A stretch of 64,000 bases of DNA, taken from assembly GCF_009733865.1 (NCBI RefSeq), contig NZ_WOFB01000022.1, forward strand, positions 1 to 64,000, in the 5' to 3' direction. Of the stretch, positions 51,650 through 61,189 are shown one piece after another. Made by a program: the position numbers and the translations under genes. Each line of letters starts with the position of its first letter. The stretch's first letter is position 1. The notes beneath the pieces are model-generated. The model was not told the DNA's origin, ran no database searches, and was given only the letters and a program-made list of their open reading frames with translations. This stretch comes from Oceanobacillus salinisoli (GTDB taxonomy: Bacteria; Bacillota; Bacilli; Bacillales; Amphibacillaceae).

Positions 51650-51702
51650 AAGCAAAGGGACGTTGCACCGCTTTTAAAAAGCACCGTCCCTTTGCTACGT
51701 TT
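51650..51702 (+). terminator. Terminator after the antiporter gene
   Basis: AGCAAAGGGACG pairs with CGTCCCTTTGCT, with internal GCACCG/GCACCG-type pairing in the loop region. It lies 5 bp past the antiporter stop codon. A degenerate copy of the repeat A hairpin (AATCAGTGGGG...CCCCACT) follows at 51713-51752. Confidence 0.75.
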
Positions 51703-51840
51703 AACCATAAAGTGAACTTTCAATCAGTGGGGTTTTCTTGATCCCCACTAAATGTCAGTTGATCGAATCAGCTTTTAAGCATGGAGAAGGTTCTCCTGCT
51801 TCCAAAACCTCTATAAGCAAGAACCATCCCCGCGCTTCCC

Positions 51841-52383
51841 CTATTCCACCAACCGCCTATCCACCAATCCAGACGAAGCTATTTTCCACTCTCCAACTTC
51901 TCTATTCAATACATGCTGTACGATGGAAATGTTGTCCTCAAATTCATTCCCTTCAGAAATATAGGTTGCAACTGATTTTTGTTCCACCTGCAAAACGATA
52001 GTATCCTCATTTTCTTCCATCACCTTCGTGCTTAAAATCTCATTTTCTATATCATAGTTTTGAAAAATATCCGCAGCTAACATCTGAATTTCTTCCTTTA
52101 TTTCTGAACTGACTGTATCGACATAGCCTTTCAAATCCTCTTCTTCAGAAAATTTAATGTTATCATGTACGACCTGGATTGCTTCCTGAGCCTCATCGGA
52201 TAATTCTTCCTCTGCACCGGGATTTCCTACGGCTACTGTTTTCCTGCTGTCTTTCATGCGGTTCTGTTCTCTATCCAACGTCTCATGTTCAGCATTCGAA
52301 CCTTCCCTCTCTTCACATCCGGACACAAATACGATAAGTAAAGATAATATAACCATATAAAGACAATTTTTCATCTGCTCCAT
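51841..52383 (-). CDS. Lipoprotein of unknown function
   Basis: This protein of about 180 residues has a lipoprotein signal (LYMVILSLLIVFVSGC, lipobox VSGC with the cysteine near residue 24), an acidic spacer, and a domain with ISIVQHVLNREVGEWKIAS at the end that looks like the last strand of an NTF2-like or DUF4878-like fold. I do not recognise the exact family. Several starts are possible (52383, 52374). It is a single gene just downstream of the capsule locus, about 145 bp after the acetyltransferase, and is not clearly part of it. Confidence 0.7.
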   Translation of the reverse strand: MEQMKNCLYMVILSLLIVFVSGCEEREGSNAEHETLDREQNRMKDSRKTVAVGNPGAEEELSDEAQEAIQVVHDNIKFSEEEDLKGYVDTVSSEIKEEIQMLAADIFQNYDIENEILSTKVMEENEDTIVLQVEQKSVATYISEGNEFEDNISIVQHVLNREVGEWKIASSGLVDRRLVE

Positions 52384-52529
52384 CACTCCATGAACCTTAT
52401 TATTGTAGGGCGTCAAACAAATTCATCTCAGATTTGGGTCCTTCAGCATCAGTTCAAATAACGTTTATCATTCATCCGCGTCCTTACCTCTTTCCCACTC
52501 CCTCTCTTTCCCAGCTCGACTCTCCTCTG

Positions 52530-53234
52530 TCAAACAATTTCCCCTTTCACAATCTTCACTCTTGGTTTCTTCCGTTCTACCAACAAGCCCTTTTCTTTCC
52601 TCTCCTCTAACTGCTTGAGGGCCACTTCAACATCATCAAATTGAATGCCCTCTAATGATTCCAGCGTATAATTCCACCATTTAATTTCCAGTAGCTTTTC
52701 TCTGATTTCCTTGTCAAAACGGTACTTAATTCGCTTCGCTGGCACTCCACCGACAATAGCATAGGGCTCCACATCTTTATTCACTACGGCACCTGCAGCA
52801 ATGATAGCCCCATCCCCAATGGTTACACCTTTAAGAATCGTCACATTTGCTCCTATCCATACATCATTTCCGATAACAGGACTCGGCTTGCTTTTTATTC
52901 TTGGTACCGTCGTTTTAAAATTTTTAGCCTCCTGCCAGGAACCAAAACCGAACGTTTCACTGTACTGAAAGTCATGGGTACTTAAATAATGAACCGGATG
53001 TTCTCCCATTCCGATTGTAAAACCAGGTGCCAGATTACAAAATCTTCCAATCGATTTTACATTACGGATGACTCCTCCTCTTAAATTCGTATAAGCCCCG
53101 ATTACTCCTGCCGAATGAATCGTCGTATTTCTTGACCTGACTGGGGGTTCGAATAAAACCTTTTGAATTAGATAATTCACATCATCTATGTATACCCCCA
53201 TCGCAGCTAATTCCTTTTTAGTCACCTTTGACAT
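52530..53234 (-). CDS. CatB-type hexapeptide acetyltransferase
   Basis: This 234-residue enzyme has left-handed beta-helix hexapeptide repeats: [20 protein letters not shown] near residue 125, then [20 protein letters not shown] and [14 protein letters not shown]. The segment [14 protein letters not shown] carries the catalytic His of xenobiotic- and sugar-acetyltransferases. It lies 30 bp downstream of a KpsC-like gene, so it probably adds acetyl groups to a sugar of the surface glycan. Antibiotic (CatB) activity is possible but less likely. The start at 53234 follows AAAGGGGTG. Confidence 0.85.
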   Translation of the reverse strand: MSKVTKKELAAMGVYIDDVNYLIQKVLFEPPVRSRNTTIHSAGVIGAYTNLRGGVIRNVKSIGRFCNLAPGFTIGMGEHPVHYLSTHDFQYSETFGFGSWQEAKNFKTTVPRIKSKPSPVIGNDVWIGANVTILKGVTIGDGAIIAAGAVVNKDVEPYAIVGGVPAKRIKYRFDKEIREKLLEIKWWNYTLESLEGIQFDDVEVALKQLEERKEKGLLVERKKPRVKIVKGEIV

Positions 53235-53264
53235 CAAAACACCCCTTTAAAAATCTTTCACCTT

Positions 53265-54371
53265 TTAATCCTGATTGCTAATCCGTTTAATCGTCTCTTC
53301 TAACGTCAATTTTTCCTTTGTATATGGATCCCTGTACATCGGATATAAAATATAGGCACCCGCAAATAATTCCTCGATGGTTAACTTTCGCTTTCGCCTT
53401 TGAATAACTTGCCGGTCATCGGTCAGGCCCCACCCGGAATAAAATGGAGCTCCCAGCGTTGTAACAGGGAGCCCTCTGATGAGCGCTTCAAACCCTGAAA
53501 GCGAAGTAATAGTATACACATGATCAATCGTCTGAAAAGCATCTACTAAACTCAAGGGCTCCTCGATGACTTTTGCCAAATGCCGGATATCATCTGGATT
53601 CGACTGTTTTTTCCTCCTACCCGTTAACACATCCGGATGTGGTTTATACATAATTTCTGCCTCTGGATTTTCCTCACTCGCAATTCGAACGAGATCATTA
53701 TTCGTCCATTTTTGAAAACTTCCCCTTAAAACCGAAGCATCATCCTCCACCTGGCCAATGACGAGAATCCGCTTTTTCGACTTCGGTCCATAGATCTCCC
53801 CGATATTTTTTATTTCAACATGGTTGTATTTACTAACACCAAGTTCTATCAGCAGCTTTATACTGTGCTTTGCCTGCTCCATTAGCCGCTTGTCCTCATG
53901 GAAAGGATAGGTATTCAAAATATCCTCCAAATCACTAGGCCGGGATGCATCAAAGTACATCCCCTTTCTGTCTATACATAGCGAATAGGGTGGTGTATGC
54001 ATCGAGCCTAGCCCTTTGGAGCGAACGAACCCGTCTTCCACTCGGTATACCGCGATTTCATGATGGCTGGCATAACGAAATAATTCCTCATCCATATGAA
54101 AGCCCCACACGATAAAAACCTTTTCCGGGTATTTTTCCAATTCAAAGCGTAAAAACTTCAGTCTATAATCAAAAGGAACAAATCGAACATCGTAATCCTC
54201 CAAAAAAGCAGATATATAAGGCTGCTTCCACTTGGATACGTGAAACAAAAAAGCAACCGGTTTATTCGTATGTTGACGTGGCCTGATTTTCCAGTAAATG
54301 ATTGTTGCATATGCTAGTATGATTTTGATTAATTTTTTTAATTTGCGTTTATAAGTATTCATTCTCTTCAT
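53265..54371 (-). CDS. KpsC-like capsule Kdo transferase, single module
   Basis: The 368-residue protein has one Capsule_synth/KpsC-type glycosyltransferase module. Key motifs are VFIVWGFHMDEELFRYA, YRVEDGFVRSKGLGS near residue 128, VIGQVEDDASVLRGS, IMYKPHPDVLTGRRK near residue 245, and TITSLSGFEALIRGLPVTTL near residue 298, followed by GWGLTDDRQ. In Gram-negative group 2 capsules KpsC adds beta-Kdo to a lipid acceptor. An N-terminal basic, partly hydrophobic stretch (LIKIILAYATIIYWKIRP) may attach it to the membrane. It is the first gene after the repeat at 54400-54640. Confidence 0.85.
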   Translation of the reverse strand: MKRMNTYKRKLKKLIKIILAYATIIYWKIRPRQHTNKPVAFLFHVSKWKQPYISAFLEDYDVRFVPFDYRLKFLRFELEKYPEKVFIVWGFHMDEELFRYASHHEIAVYRVEDGFVRSKGLGSMHTPPYSLCIDRKGMYFDASRPSDLEDILNTYPFHEDKRLMEQAKHSIKLLIELGVSKYNHVEIKNIGEIYGPKSKKRILVIGQVEDDASVLRGSFQKWTNNDLVRIASEENPEAEIMYKPHPDVLTGRRKKQSNPDDIRHLAKVIEEPLSLVDAFQTIDHVYTITSLSGFEALIRGLPVTTLGAPFYSGWGLTDDRQVIQRRKRKLTIEELFAGAYILYPMYRDPYTKEKLTLEETIKRISNQD

Positions 54372-54399
54372 CCACTTTTCCTATAGGCTGTTTCTAAAA

Positions 54400-54645
54400 T
54401 ATTTGTTACTTCTGATACAAAACACGCAGTAACTGACCGTGGGAAACACACTACGCCGGTTTTGTGCTTTTATTTCCTAACATTTGATTATGCTAATTAA
54501 TTCTTAGCATTGGATAGCTAATCACTATACTGAAGACCCCGCAGCGAGCGTTCTTTGCGAGCGAAGAGACTGAAACGTTGCCCGCAAAAAGTGACTTCCT
54601 AAGCAGAAATCAACAGTGCACTTACTTATGTCGAATTTCACATCT
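54400..54645. repeat. Interspersed repeat C, copy 1
   Basis: Parts of this stretch match 61200-61550 in the same order: a block ending GGTTTTGTGCTTTTATTT, ATAGCTAATCACTA, CTGAAGACCCCGCAG, and ACTGAAACGTTGCCCGC. This copy is shorter and more degenerate. It separates the two KpsC-like genes. No coding signal is visible. Confidence 0.75.
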
Positions 54646-57600
54646 CAAGTTGTCACAGGCTCTAAATAATCCTGAAAAATAATATTTTCCAATACAGACA
54701 TTTCTTTTGCTTCATCATTAGAGAAACCTATTATATTATCGCGTTGAATCGGTCCCTGAATTTTGTATATCCAATATAATACCAGCAGCTCGGTACTTGG
54801 CTTTGCATCCAGCTTACCAGCAAGTTCTGTATAAACAGGATGCGGGATTGTTTGTACTGGCTTTTCCGCATCGAGAAAATCAATGAAAAGATCCACTCCA
54901 TTTTCATTTGTATGTTCGATATTTGGTCCGCTAATCACGACTAAATCAAAATCATTCACATTTCTCCGATAACTTTGGTCATATGCTGGTTCTTTGATCC
55001 ATATGTCTGTTTTCGTTCCATAATCCTGTGACAGAGGGAAATCGATGGAATAGTCATTAATGCGAATAACCAGTTCTCTGCTGTTCACCCATTCACCTTT
55101 ACAGGCATCCTCCGCAGACGGATGGTTGCCGACAATGCAAATATCACCGTCTGCATCTCTCACCATCTGTTCAAACGTTCCTTCAAAATACGTTAATCTG
55201 TTGTAATACTCATTTTCTATGTCTGAATTTGGAATGAACTCTGGCATTCGATAGTCCAGCATGGCAACCAGTGCCAGATATCTGCAGTTTTTCATGACTT
55301 TACTGTCCATCGCTACTGCTTTTTCCACTAACTGTAATGCTTGATGATATAAACCAGCATCATTTCTGATTGCTGCGAGAAGGATGACTTCCTCTGCTGA
55401 CAGACTGTCCAGCTTCATTTCCAGCCTTTCTGCTAATTGCAGGCATTCCTCGGTTAACCCTTCATTTTCCCAAATATATTTCACTAAAAGGACGAGTGAA
55501 TTATGATGATCCGTTGCATTCATTGCGGTATAGAGATAATCTTTTACTCTGTAAAAATCACCAATGTTTATTTTCAGATCAGTAATTTTATAGCAAACAT
55601 CTGCTTTCAATGTTTGATCCTTGCACATATCCAAAACCGTTTCATAGTAGTTGATGCTTTCTTGATAAGCATGCTTTAATTCAGCCAACTGTGCTAACTT
55701 CAAGTAATGCTCCTGAACATTTACGTCCAGCTGGATTGCTTTTTGGATTAATTGTTCCAGGTCAGCTATGCCTGCTTCCGTTCTATTTTCTTGTACTTTC
55801 CCCATCAAATGGTCTATTTTTGTGGAAAGAAGCTCATCAATCGTTCGGTCACAATCGATTAATTGATTCGTTTCGAGACTAATATATCTTGGATACAACA
55901 AGTATGCACCAGCAAATAATTCTTCCATCGTAAGTGTTCTAGTACGTCGATCATTTGGCTGTCTATCATCCGTTAACCCCCAGCCAGCATAAAATGGAGA
56001 ACCAAAGCATGTAACGCTGATTCCACGGATTAACGCTTCAAATCCTGACAGGGAAGTGATCGTATAGACATGATCAATCGTCTTCAGGGAATCTACTAAG
56101 CTTAAAGGCTCGGTTACGACTTTGGAAATATGCGCCACGGCCATTGGATCAGACACCATATTTCGATGACCTGTCAGTACATCGGGATGCGGCTTATAAA
56201 TAATCTCGGCATCCGGGTTCTCCTTGTAAGCAGCCCCTACCAAATCATTATTCGTAATTTCCCGGTTACAGCCATATTGAATCGAAGCATCCTCTTCTAC
56301 CTGACCAATAACTAAAATTCGTTTTTTCGTTTTCTTTCCGTAAATTTTTTCAATATTAGTTGGACCGACATGATTATATTTACTAATCCCTGTGTGAACC
56401 AGCTTATCCAAATTCCGTCTTGCAGTTTCTAATAATTCCGGCCGGCTCTTAAAATCATAGGTTTGCAGTATATGCTCTAAGTGAGATGATCCGCGGGAAT
56501 CAAAATACAATGTTTGTTCATCGGCCACAATCGACATGGGCAAGCTGTGACCAGCACCTAAACCTAAGGAGCGAACAAAACCATCTTCCGTTCGAATGAG
56601 CTTAATCCCATGTTCCTCTGCATATTCGCGAATTTCATCGGATTCCTTAAATCCCCAAACAATGAATACAAAATTGGAATCATCGATAATGTAAGGCAAT
56701 AGTTTTTCTAAATCCGTTTTTCCAAATGTGAAAGCGGTTCTGTATTCCGGAAAGAAGCGACTGATATGCTCCCGTTTCCATGGATTGAAGCCAATCATAT
56801 AGGCAATCGGCTTATCAGAAGCCGACTCCTCCCAGTTTTCTCCCACTTCGACAAATGGCTTTTTCTTTTTGTTTTTCTTTTTCACTATTTTTCGTTTGTA
56901 TTCCTCTTCTTTTTGAAGGCGGTCGAGTTTGACTTCTTCTGCCAGCTCATCGATGGCCTGTTCACAATCGATTAATTCATTCATTTGCAAACTGATATAT
57001 CTTGGGTACAGTAAATAAGACCCAGCAAATAATTCCTCAAGCGTTAATTTTCGTGTACGCCGAGTATTCACTTGTCTGTCATCCGTTAGGCCCCATCCTG
57101 CATAAAAAGGCATCCCGAAGCAAGTGACCTTGATTCCTCTCATGAGTGCCTCGAAACCAGCCAAGGATGTAATCGTATAGACATGATCAATCGTCTCCAG
57201 CGCGTCCACTAGGCCAAGCGGTTCCTTTATCACCTTAGCAATATGGGTAACATCATTTGGATTAGAGAGCTTATCCCGATGTCCGGTTAATACATCTGGA
57301 TGTGGCTTATAAATGATCTCGGCATCCGGGTTCTCCCGGTAAGCTGCCCAGACTAAATCATTATTGGTGATTTCCCGGTCACAGCCATATTGAATCGAAG
57401 CATCTTCCTCTACCTGACCGATCACCAATACACGTTTCTTCGTTTTTTCTCCATAAATTTTCTTTACTTTTGCCGGACCGACATGATTATATTTGCTGAC
57501 ACCTGTCTGGATAAGCTTATCCATATTCGTTTTTGCCTGTTCTAGTAAATCAGGTCGTTTTCTAAAGTCATAGGTTTGCAGGATTTCCTCTAAATCCGAT

Positions 57601-59180
57601 GGTCCGCGCGAATCAAAATAAAGACCCTTTTCATCCGCAACGATGGACATTGGCAAGCTATGGCCGGCACCTAGGCCAAGTGAACGAACAAAGCCATCCT
57701 CCGTTCGAATGAGTTTTATTCCTTTCTCTTTCGCATACTCTCTAATTTCATCCGATTCCTTATATCCCCAAACAATAAATACGATGTTCGTTTCATCGAT
57801 AATATAAGGAAAAAGCTTTTTCAAGCTCGTTTTTCCAAATGTGAAGGCCGTTCGGTATTCTGGAAACATACGGCTAATATGCTCACGTTTCCACGGATTA
57901 AAACCAAACATATAGGCAATCGGCTTTTTGGAGTCCGTATCCTCTTCCCAGTTCACGCCCACTTCCTCAAATGGCTTTTTCTTTTTATTTTTCATCTTTA
58001 ATATTTTTTGTTTGTATTCCAGATCTTTTTGAAGCCGGTCTCTTTGAATTTGTTTGACCAATTCATCAATTGCCTGCTCACAGCCAATTAATTCCTTCGT
58101 TTGCAGGCTGATATATCTTGGATACATTAAATAAGCACCTGCAAACAATTCCTCCACTGTAAGTTTTCGGTTGCGGCGATGATTAACTTGTCTGTCATCG
58201 GTCAGCCCCCATCCTGCATAAAATGGCATTCCAAAACAAGTAACAGGAATCCCGCGCATCAATGCTTCAAATCCCGACAAGGAGGTAATCGTGTACACAT
58301 GATCAATGGTTTGCAGGGTATCGGTCAAGCTGAGCGGCACTGTTATTACTTTGGCAATATGTTCGACATCTTTTGGATTGGAAACCTTTTTCCGATGACC
58401 AGTTAACACATCTGGATGTGGCTTATAGATAATTTCTGCGTTCGGATTTTCATTAAAAGCAGCCCACACTAGGTCATTATTGGTGATTTCCCGGTCACAT
58501 CCATATTGAATAGATGCATCTTCTTCCACCTGCCCAATGACTAAAATCCTCTTTTTCATTTTCGCACCGTAAATTTTTTCAATATCAGTTGGAGCTACAT
58601 GATTATATTTACTTACATTAGCCTGGATAAGCTTCTCCATACTAGCCTTGGCCTTTTCCAGTAAATCCGGGTTTTCTTGAAATTTATACGTTTGCAGCAT
58701 GGCCTCTAAATCAGAAGGCCCGCGCGAATCAAAATAAAGACCCTTTTCATCTGTCACGATCGACATAGGCAAGCTATGGCCTGCACCAAGCCCAACCGAA
58801 CGAACAAAGCCATCTTCCGTTCGAATGAGTTTAATTCCTTTCTTTTTCGCATATTCCCTTATTTCATCGGGTTCCTTATATCCCCAAACAATAAATACCA
58901 TATTGCGATTCTTTGGAAAATATGGTCGCAAACGATCTAGATCAGCACTTCCGAATACAAATGCTGTTCGATATTCAGGGAAGACGTTGCTTATATGCTC
59001 CCGTTTCCACGGATTAAAGCCAAACATAAACGCGACCGGCTTATCAGCATCCTTCCAGCTGCTCCCTATTTCTTCAAAAGGGATTTTTTGAGAAGATTTA
59101 TTTTTAGGTTGATACAGGTTAAGTTGTGATAGAATCCGTTTGGCGATTTTCCTCATTTTTTTCTTCAATTTCTTTGTCAT
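54645..59180 (-). CDS. Giant multi-module glycosyltransferase: three KpsC-like modules, helical repeats, sialyltransferase-like end
   Basis: The 1511-residue protein has three tandem KpsC-like modules (about 1-400, 400-770, 775-1120), each with IRTEDGFVRS(V/L)GLGAGHS, VIGQVEEDASIQYGC, IIYKPHPDVLTGHR and TITSLSGFEAL-type motifs, GWGLTDDRQ, and a C-terminal LFAGAYLLYPRYISL. Residues 1123-1335 are TPR-like helices. The last 165 residues start DICIVGNHPSAEDACKG and include ELVIRINDYSIDF, TKTDIWI and STELLVLYWIY, resembling GT29 sialyltransferase sialylmotifs. The ABC ATPase gene overlaps its start by about 60 bp, so the first ATG is uncertain; one at 59156 is the alternative. Multi-step Kdo addition is the likely role. 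Confidence 0.85.
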   Translation of the reverse strand: MTKKLKKKMRKIAKRILSQLNLYQPKNKSSQKIPFEEIGSSWKDADKPVAFMFGFNPWKREHISNVFPEYRTAFVFGSADLDRLRPYFPKNRNMVFIVWGYKEPDEIREYAKKKGIKLIRTEDGFVRSVGLGAGHSLPMSIVTDEKGLYFDSRGPSDLEAMLQTYKFQENPDLLEKAKASMEKLIQANVSKYNHVAPTDIEKIYGAKMKKRILVIGQVEEDASIQYGCDREITNNDLVWAAFNENPNAEIIYKPHPDVLTGHRKKVSNPKDVEHIAKVITVPLSLTDTLQTIDHVYTITSLSGFEALMRGIPVTCFGMPFYAGWGLTDDRQVNHRRNRKLTVEELFAGAYLMYPRYISLQTKELIGCEQAIDELVKQIQRDRLQKDLEYKQKILKMKNKKKKPFEEVGVNWEEDTDSKKPIAYMFGFNPWKREHISRMFPEYRTAFTFGKTSLKKLFPYIIDETNIVFIVWGYKESDEIREYAKEKGIKLIRTEDGFVRSLGLGAGHSLPMSIVADEKGLYFDSRGPSDLEEILQTYDFRKRPDLLEQAKTNMDKLIQTGVSKYNHVGPAKVKKIYGEKTKKRVLVIGQVEEDASIQYGCDREITNNDLVWAAYRENPDAEIIYKPHPDVLTGHRDKLSNPNDVTHIAKVIKEPLGLVDALETIDHVYTITSLAGFEALMRGIKVTCFGMPFYAGWGLTDDRQVNTRRTRKLTLEELFAGSYLLYPRYISLQMNELIDCEQAIDELAEEVKLDRLQKEEEYKRKIVKKKNKKKKPFVEVGENWEESASDKPIAYMIGFNPWKREHISRFFPEYRTAFTFGKTDLEKLLPYIIDDSNFVFIVWGFKESDEIREYAEEHGIKLIRTEDGFVRSLGLGAGHSLPMSIVADEQTLYFDSRGSSHLEHILQTYDFKSRPELLETARRNLDKLVHTGISKYNHVGPTNIEKIYGKKTKKRILVIGQVEEDASIQYGCNREITNNDLVGAAYKENPDAEIIYKPHPDVLTGHRNMVSDPMAVAHISKVVTEPLSLVDSLKTIDHVYTITSLSGFEALIRGISVTCFGSPFYAGWGLTDDRQPNDRRTRTLTMEELFAGAYLLYPRYISLETNQLIDCDRTIDELLSTKIDHLMGKVQENRTEAGIADLEQLIQKAIQLDVNVQEHYLKLAQLAELKHAYQESINYYETVLDMCKDQTLKADVCYKITDLKINIGDFYRVKDYLYTAMNATDHHNSLVLLVKYIWENEGLTEECLQLAERLEMKLDSLSAEEVILLAAIRNDAGLYHQALQLVEKAVAMDSKVMKNCRYLALVAMLDYRMPEFIPNSDIENEYYNRLTYFEGTFEQMVRDADGDICIVGNHPSAEDACKGEWVNSRELVIRINDYSIDFPLSQDYGTKTDIWIKEPAYDQSYRRNVNDFDLVVISGPNIEHTNENGVDLFIDFLDAEKPVQTIPHPVYTELAGKLDAKPSTELLVLYWIYKIQGPIQRDNIIGFSNDEAKEMSVLENIIFQDYLEPVTT

Positions 59181-59928
59181 TCCTTTCCACTATTTCGTTT
59201 TCATATAGTTCTAATGCAGAATCTACATCCCCAAAATAAATGACTTCTCCTTTATCAAGAACAACCGCTTTTTCACAAACCGCTCGTACTTGGTGTGCAC
59301 TATGGGAAACAAATACAATTGTTTTTCCCTTTAAAAATTCCCTTATTGCACGTAATGCTTTTTTTCGAAAACGCTGATCCCCAACAGCAAGCACTTCATC
59401 GAGCAGTACGATGTCTGAGTTCACATGAATGGCGATGGAAAAGCCAAGTCTGATTTTCATTCCTGAAGAATAGGTCTTGATTGGCTTATCAATATGATCT
59501 TCTAACTCCGAAAATTCGATGACATCATCTACAATCCCATCAATCTCTTTTTCTGTTAAACCGAGTACTACACCATTCATATAAATGTTTTCCCTGCCTG
59601 ATAATTCCTTTTGAAATCCAGCACCTAACTCAATTAAGCCACCGATTTTCCCATTTATCTTTACTTCCCCGGTTGTCGGAGAAGTAACACCTAATATGAC
59701 CTTCAGTAATGTACTTTTGCCAGAGCCATTGTCCCCAAGGATGGCAACCGATTCGCCCTTCTGAATGGTTAGGGATATATCCTTAATTGACCATTTGCCT
59801 TCCTTTTTAGATTTTCGAAAAAGCAGTTTATTCCTGACATGAAATAAGCGGCTGGCATTTTCTTTATACTTTTTTCCAACTTGAACTAATTGAATTGCGT
59901 AATCTTCTTCCATCAAAAACACCCTCAA
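59119..59928 (-). CDS. ABC transporter ATP-binding protein for polysaccharide export (KpsT/TagH-like)
   Basis: This 269-residue ATPase has Walker A LGDNGSGKSTLLKVILG near residue 70, the signature YSSGMKIRLGFSIAI and Walker B DIVLLDEVLAVGDQRF, plus the IGGLIELGAGFQKELSGREN segment typical of the polysaccharide and teichoic-acid exporter group (KpsT, Wzt, TagH). No carbohydrate-binding C-terminal extension is present. It partners the permease gene just upstream by 3 bp and overlaps the next gene. It drives export of the glycan across the cytoplasmic membrane. The start shown has an ATG; a second, 5 codons in (MEEDYA), is equally plausible. Confidence 0.9.
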   Translation of the reverse strand: MRVFLMEEDYAIQLVQVGKKYKENASRLFHVRNKLLFRKSKKEGKWSIKDISLTIQKGESVAILGDNGSGKSTLLKVILGVTSPTTGEVKINGKIGGLIELGAGFQKELSGRENIYMNGVVLGLTEKEIDGIVDDVIEFSELEDHIDKPIKTYSSGMKIRLGFSIAIHVNSDIVLLDEVLAVGDQRFRKKALRAIREFLKGKTIVFVSHSAHQVRAVCEKAVVLDKGEVIYFGDVDSALELYENEIVERNDKEIEEKNEENRQTDSITT

Positions 59929-59931
59929 ACC

Positions 59932-60708
59932 TTAAACGACATCCGCAAAATTCTTCTCTAATTTCTTAAATGTAATCCATCCAATCACGAATATGACGAT
60001 ACTAAACACGAAGGAGTAGAGTAATAATGTCATATTTGGCGGCTGATTATGCAGGAATGCCTGTCTGTACCCATCCAAAATTCCCGTTAACGGATTCAAT
60101 GCCATGATGAGCTGGTACTGTGCTGGGATAGAATGGAATGAATACATCACCGGAGATAAGTAACGACCCAATCGCAAAATAATCGGAGTTACCAATCCAA
60201 CATCCCTTACATACGCATTTGCCGCCGATAAAAGAAACATGAGACCGAGCATCATGATAATTTGTACGAATAAAATCGGTATCGCGTATAAGGCATTTAT
60301 CCCTGGTACAATATGGTAGTAGCCCAAAACAGCGATTAAACCGATTAATGTCATTCCAAAATTGACCGTCTCCGATAACAGCTTGATTAATACCAGTGCT
60401 GGCCGGTAAAAATTCCGCTGTCTAATTAAACCGGAACTGCTCACAATAATCCTGGTCGAGGCACCAACAGCCTTATTAAAGTACAACCACGGAAGTAGTG
60501 CGACGAATAAAAATGCTGCATATGGTACCCCTTCACTAGGCAATCGGACAAAAACGGAAAACACGATGGTCAGAACAATCATCAGTCCCATTGGTTCTAT
60601 TAATATCCATAATTTCCCAAGCAAGGATTGTTTATATTTAGATATAATCTCTCTTTTCGAAAGAGTTTTTATAAAATCTTTATTTTCCCAAAACTTTAGA
60701 GCCATCAT
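59932..60708 (-). CDS. ABC transporter permease for polysaccharide export (KpsM/TagG-like)
   Basis: This 258-residue permease of the ABC-2 type has six hydrophobic helices. Typical segments are REIISKYKQSLLGKLWILIEP near residue 20, VALLPWLYFNKAVGASTRIIV, YVRDVGLVTPIILRLGRYLS near residue 168 and SFHSIPAQYQLIMALNPLTG. It forms the exporter with the ATPase that follows 3 bp later. The start at 60708 follows AAGGTGTTTTG. It could also serve wall teichoic acid export, but the Kdo genes around it favour a capsule-like glycan. Confidence 0.9.
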   Translation of the reverse strand: MMALKFWENKDFIKTLSKREIISKYKQSLLGKLWILIEPMGLMIVLTIVFSVFVRLPSEGVPYAAFLFVALLPWLYFNKAVGASTRIIVSSSGLIRQRNFYRPALVLIKLLSETVNFGMTLIGLIAVLGYYHIVPGINALYAIPILFVQIIMMLGLMFLLSAANAYVRDVGLVTPIILRLGRYLSPVMYSFHSIPAQYQLIMALNPLTGILDGYRQAFLHNQPPNMTLLLYSFVFSIVIFVIGWITFKKLEKNFADVV

Positions 60709-60720
60709 CAAAACACCTTA

Positions 60721-61179
60721 TTATGTAATATCATGATTCTGTCGATTAGTGAGTTGCAACCGTAGTCGACCGCAAAACTTCTCCAATTGCAGCTTAGTGA
60801 TAGAAGGATGAGCTTTCCCCTTCTGTTGTGTCGCCTGTTCAATTAAGGCAACGCCCTTTACATCTCCATCCACCTCTCTTGGTATGAGATGTACGTGCAG
60901 ATGCCGAACCGCTTCACTGATGGTCACCATATATAACCGGTCGACGGACAGTTCCTTTTGAATGGCTGCTTCTATTTTTTTAATGAGCGGACCTAATTCC
61001 ACTAATTCTTCTTCTGTAAATTGGGCCCAATCCTCCACATGTCTTTTTGGCTCCACATACATATAACCTAAAAGTTGAGAAGCCAATGGGCCATGTGAAA
61101 TCACCCAATTTTCAGTTTCATAGATAGGTTCTGATAGATTTTCATGCTTTTCGCAAATTGGGCAATTCACTAGCCCCAC
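60721..61179 (-). CDS. HIT-family nucleotide hydrolase/transferase-like protein
   Basis: This 152-residue protein has the HIT triad HLHVHLIPR near residue 113 and an N-terminal CPICEK that may bind zinc. HIT proteins act on nucleotide phosphates such as Ap4A or AMP-linked species. Its place 10 bp before the exporter permease in a glycan locus is unusual. It could process a nucleotide released in CMP-Kdo use or be unrelated. The family is sure, the role is not. Confidence 0.85.
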   Translation of the reverse strand: MGLVNCPICEKHENLSEPIYETENWVISHGPLASQLLGYMYVEPKRHVEDWAQFTEEELVELGPLIKKIEAAIQKELSVDRLYMVTISEAVRHLHVHLIPREVDGDVKGVALIEQATQQKGKAHPSITKLQLEKFCGRLRLQLTNRQNHDIT

Positions 61180-61189
61180 TCCTCTTCCT

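Noticed and set aside
51218-51715. Plus-strand 165-codon frame inside the NhaC gene
   Set aside because: It is a shifted frame of the antiporter gene and shows Cys/His/Arg-rich, non-coding-like composition.
53265-59180. Wall teichoic acid polymerase locus
   Set aside because: The exporter alone would allow it, but no tag/tar polymerase or priming genes are seen, and the KpsC-like modules and Kdo genes point elsewhere.
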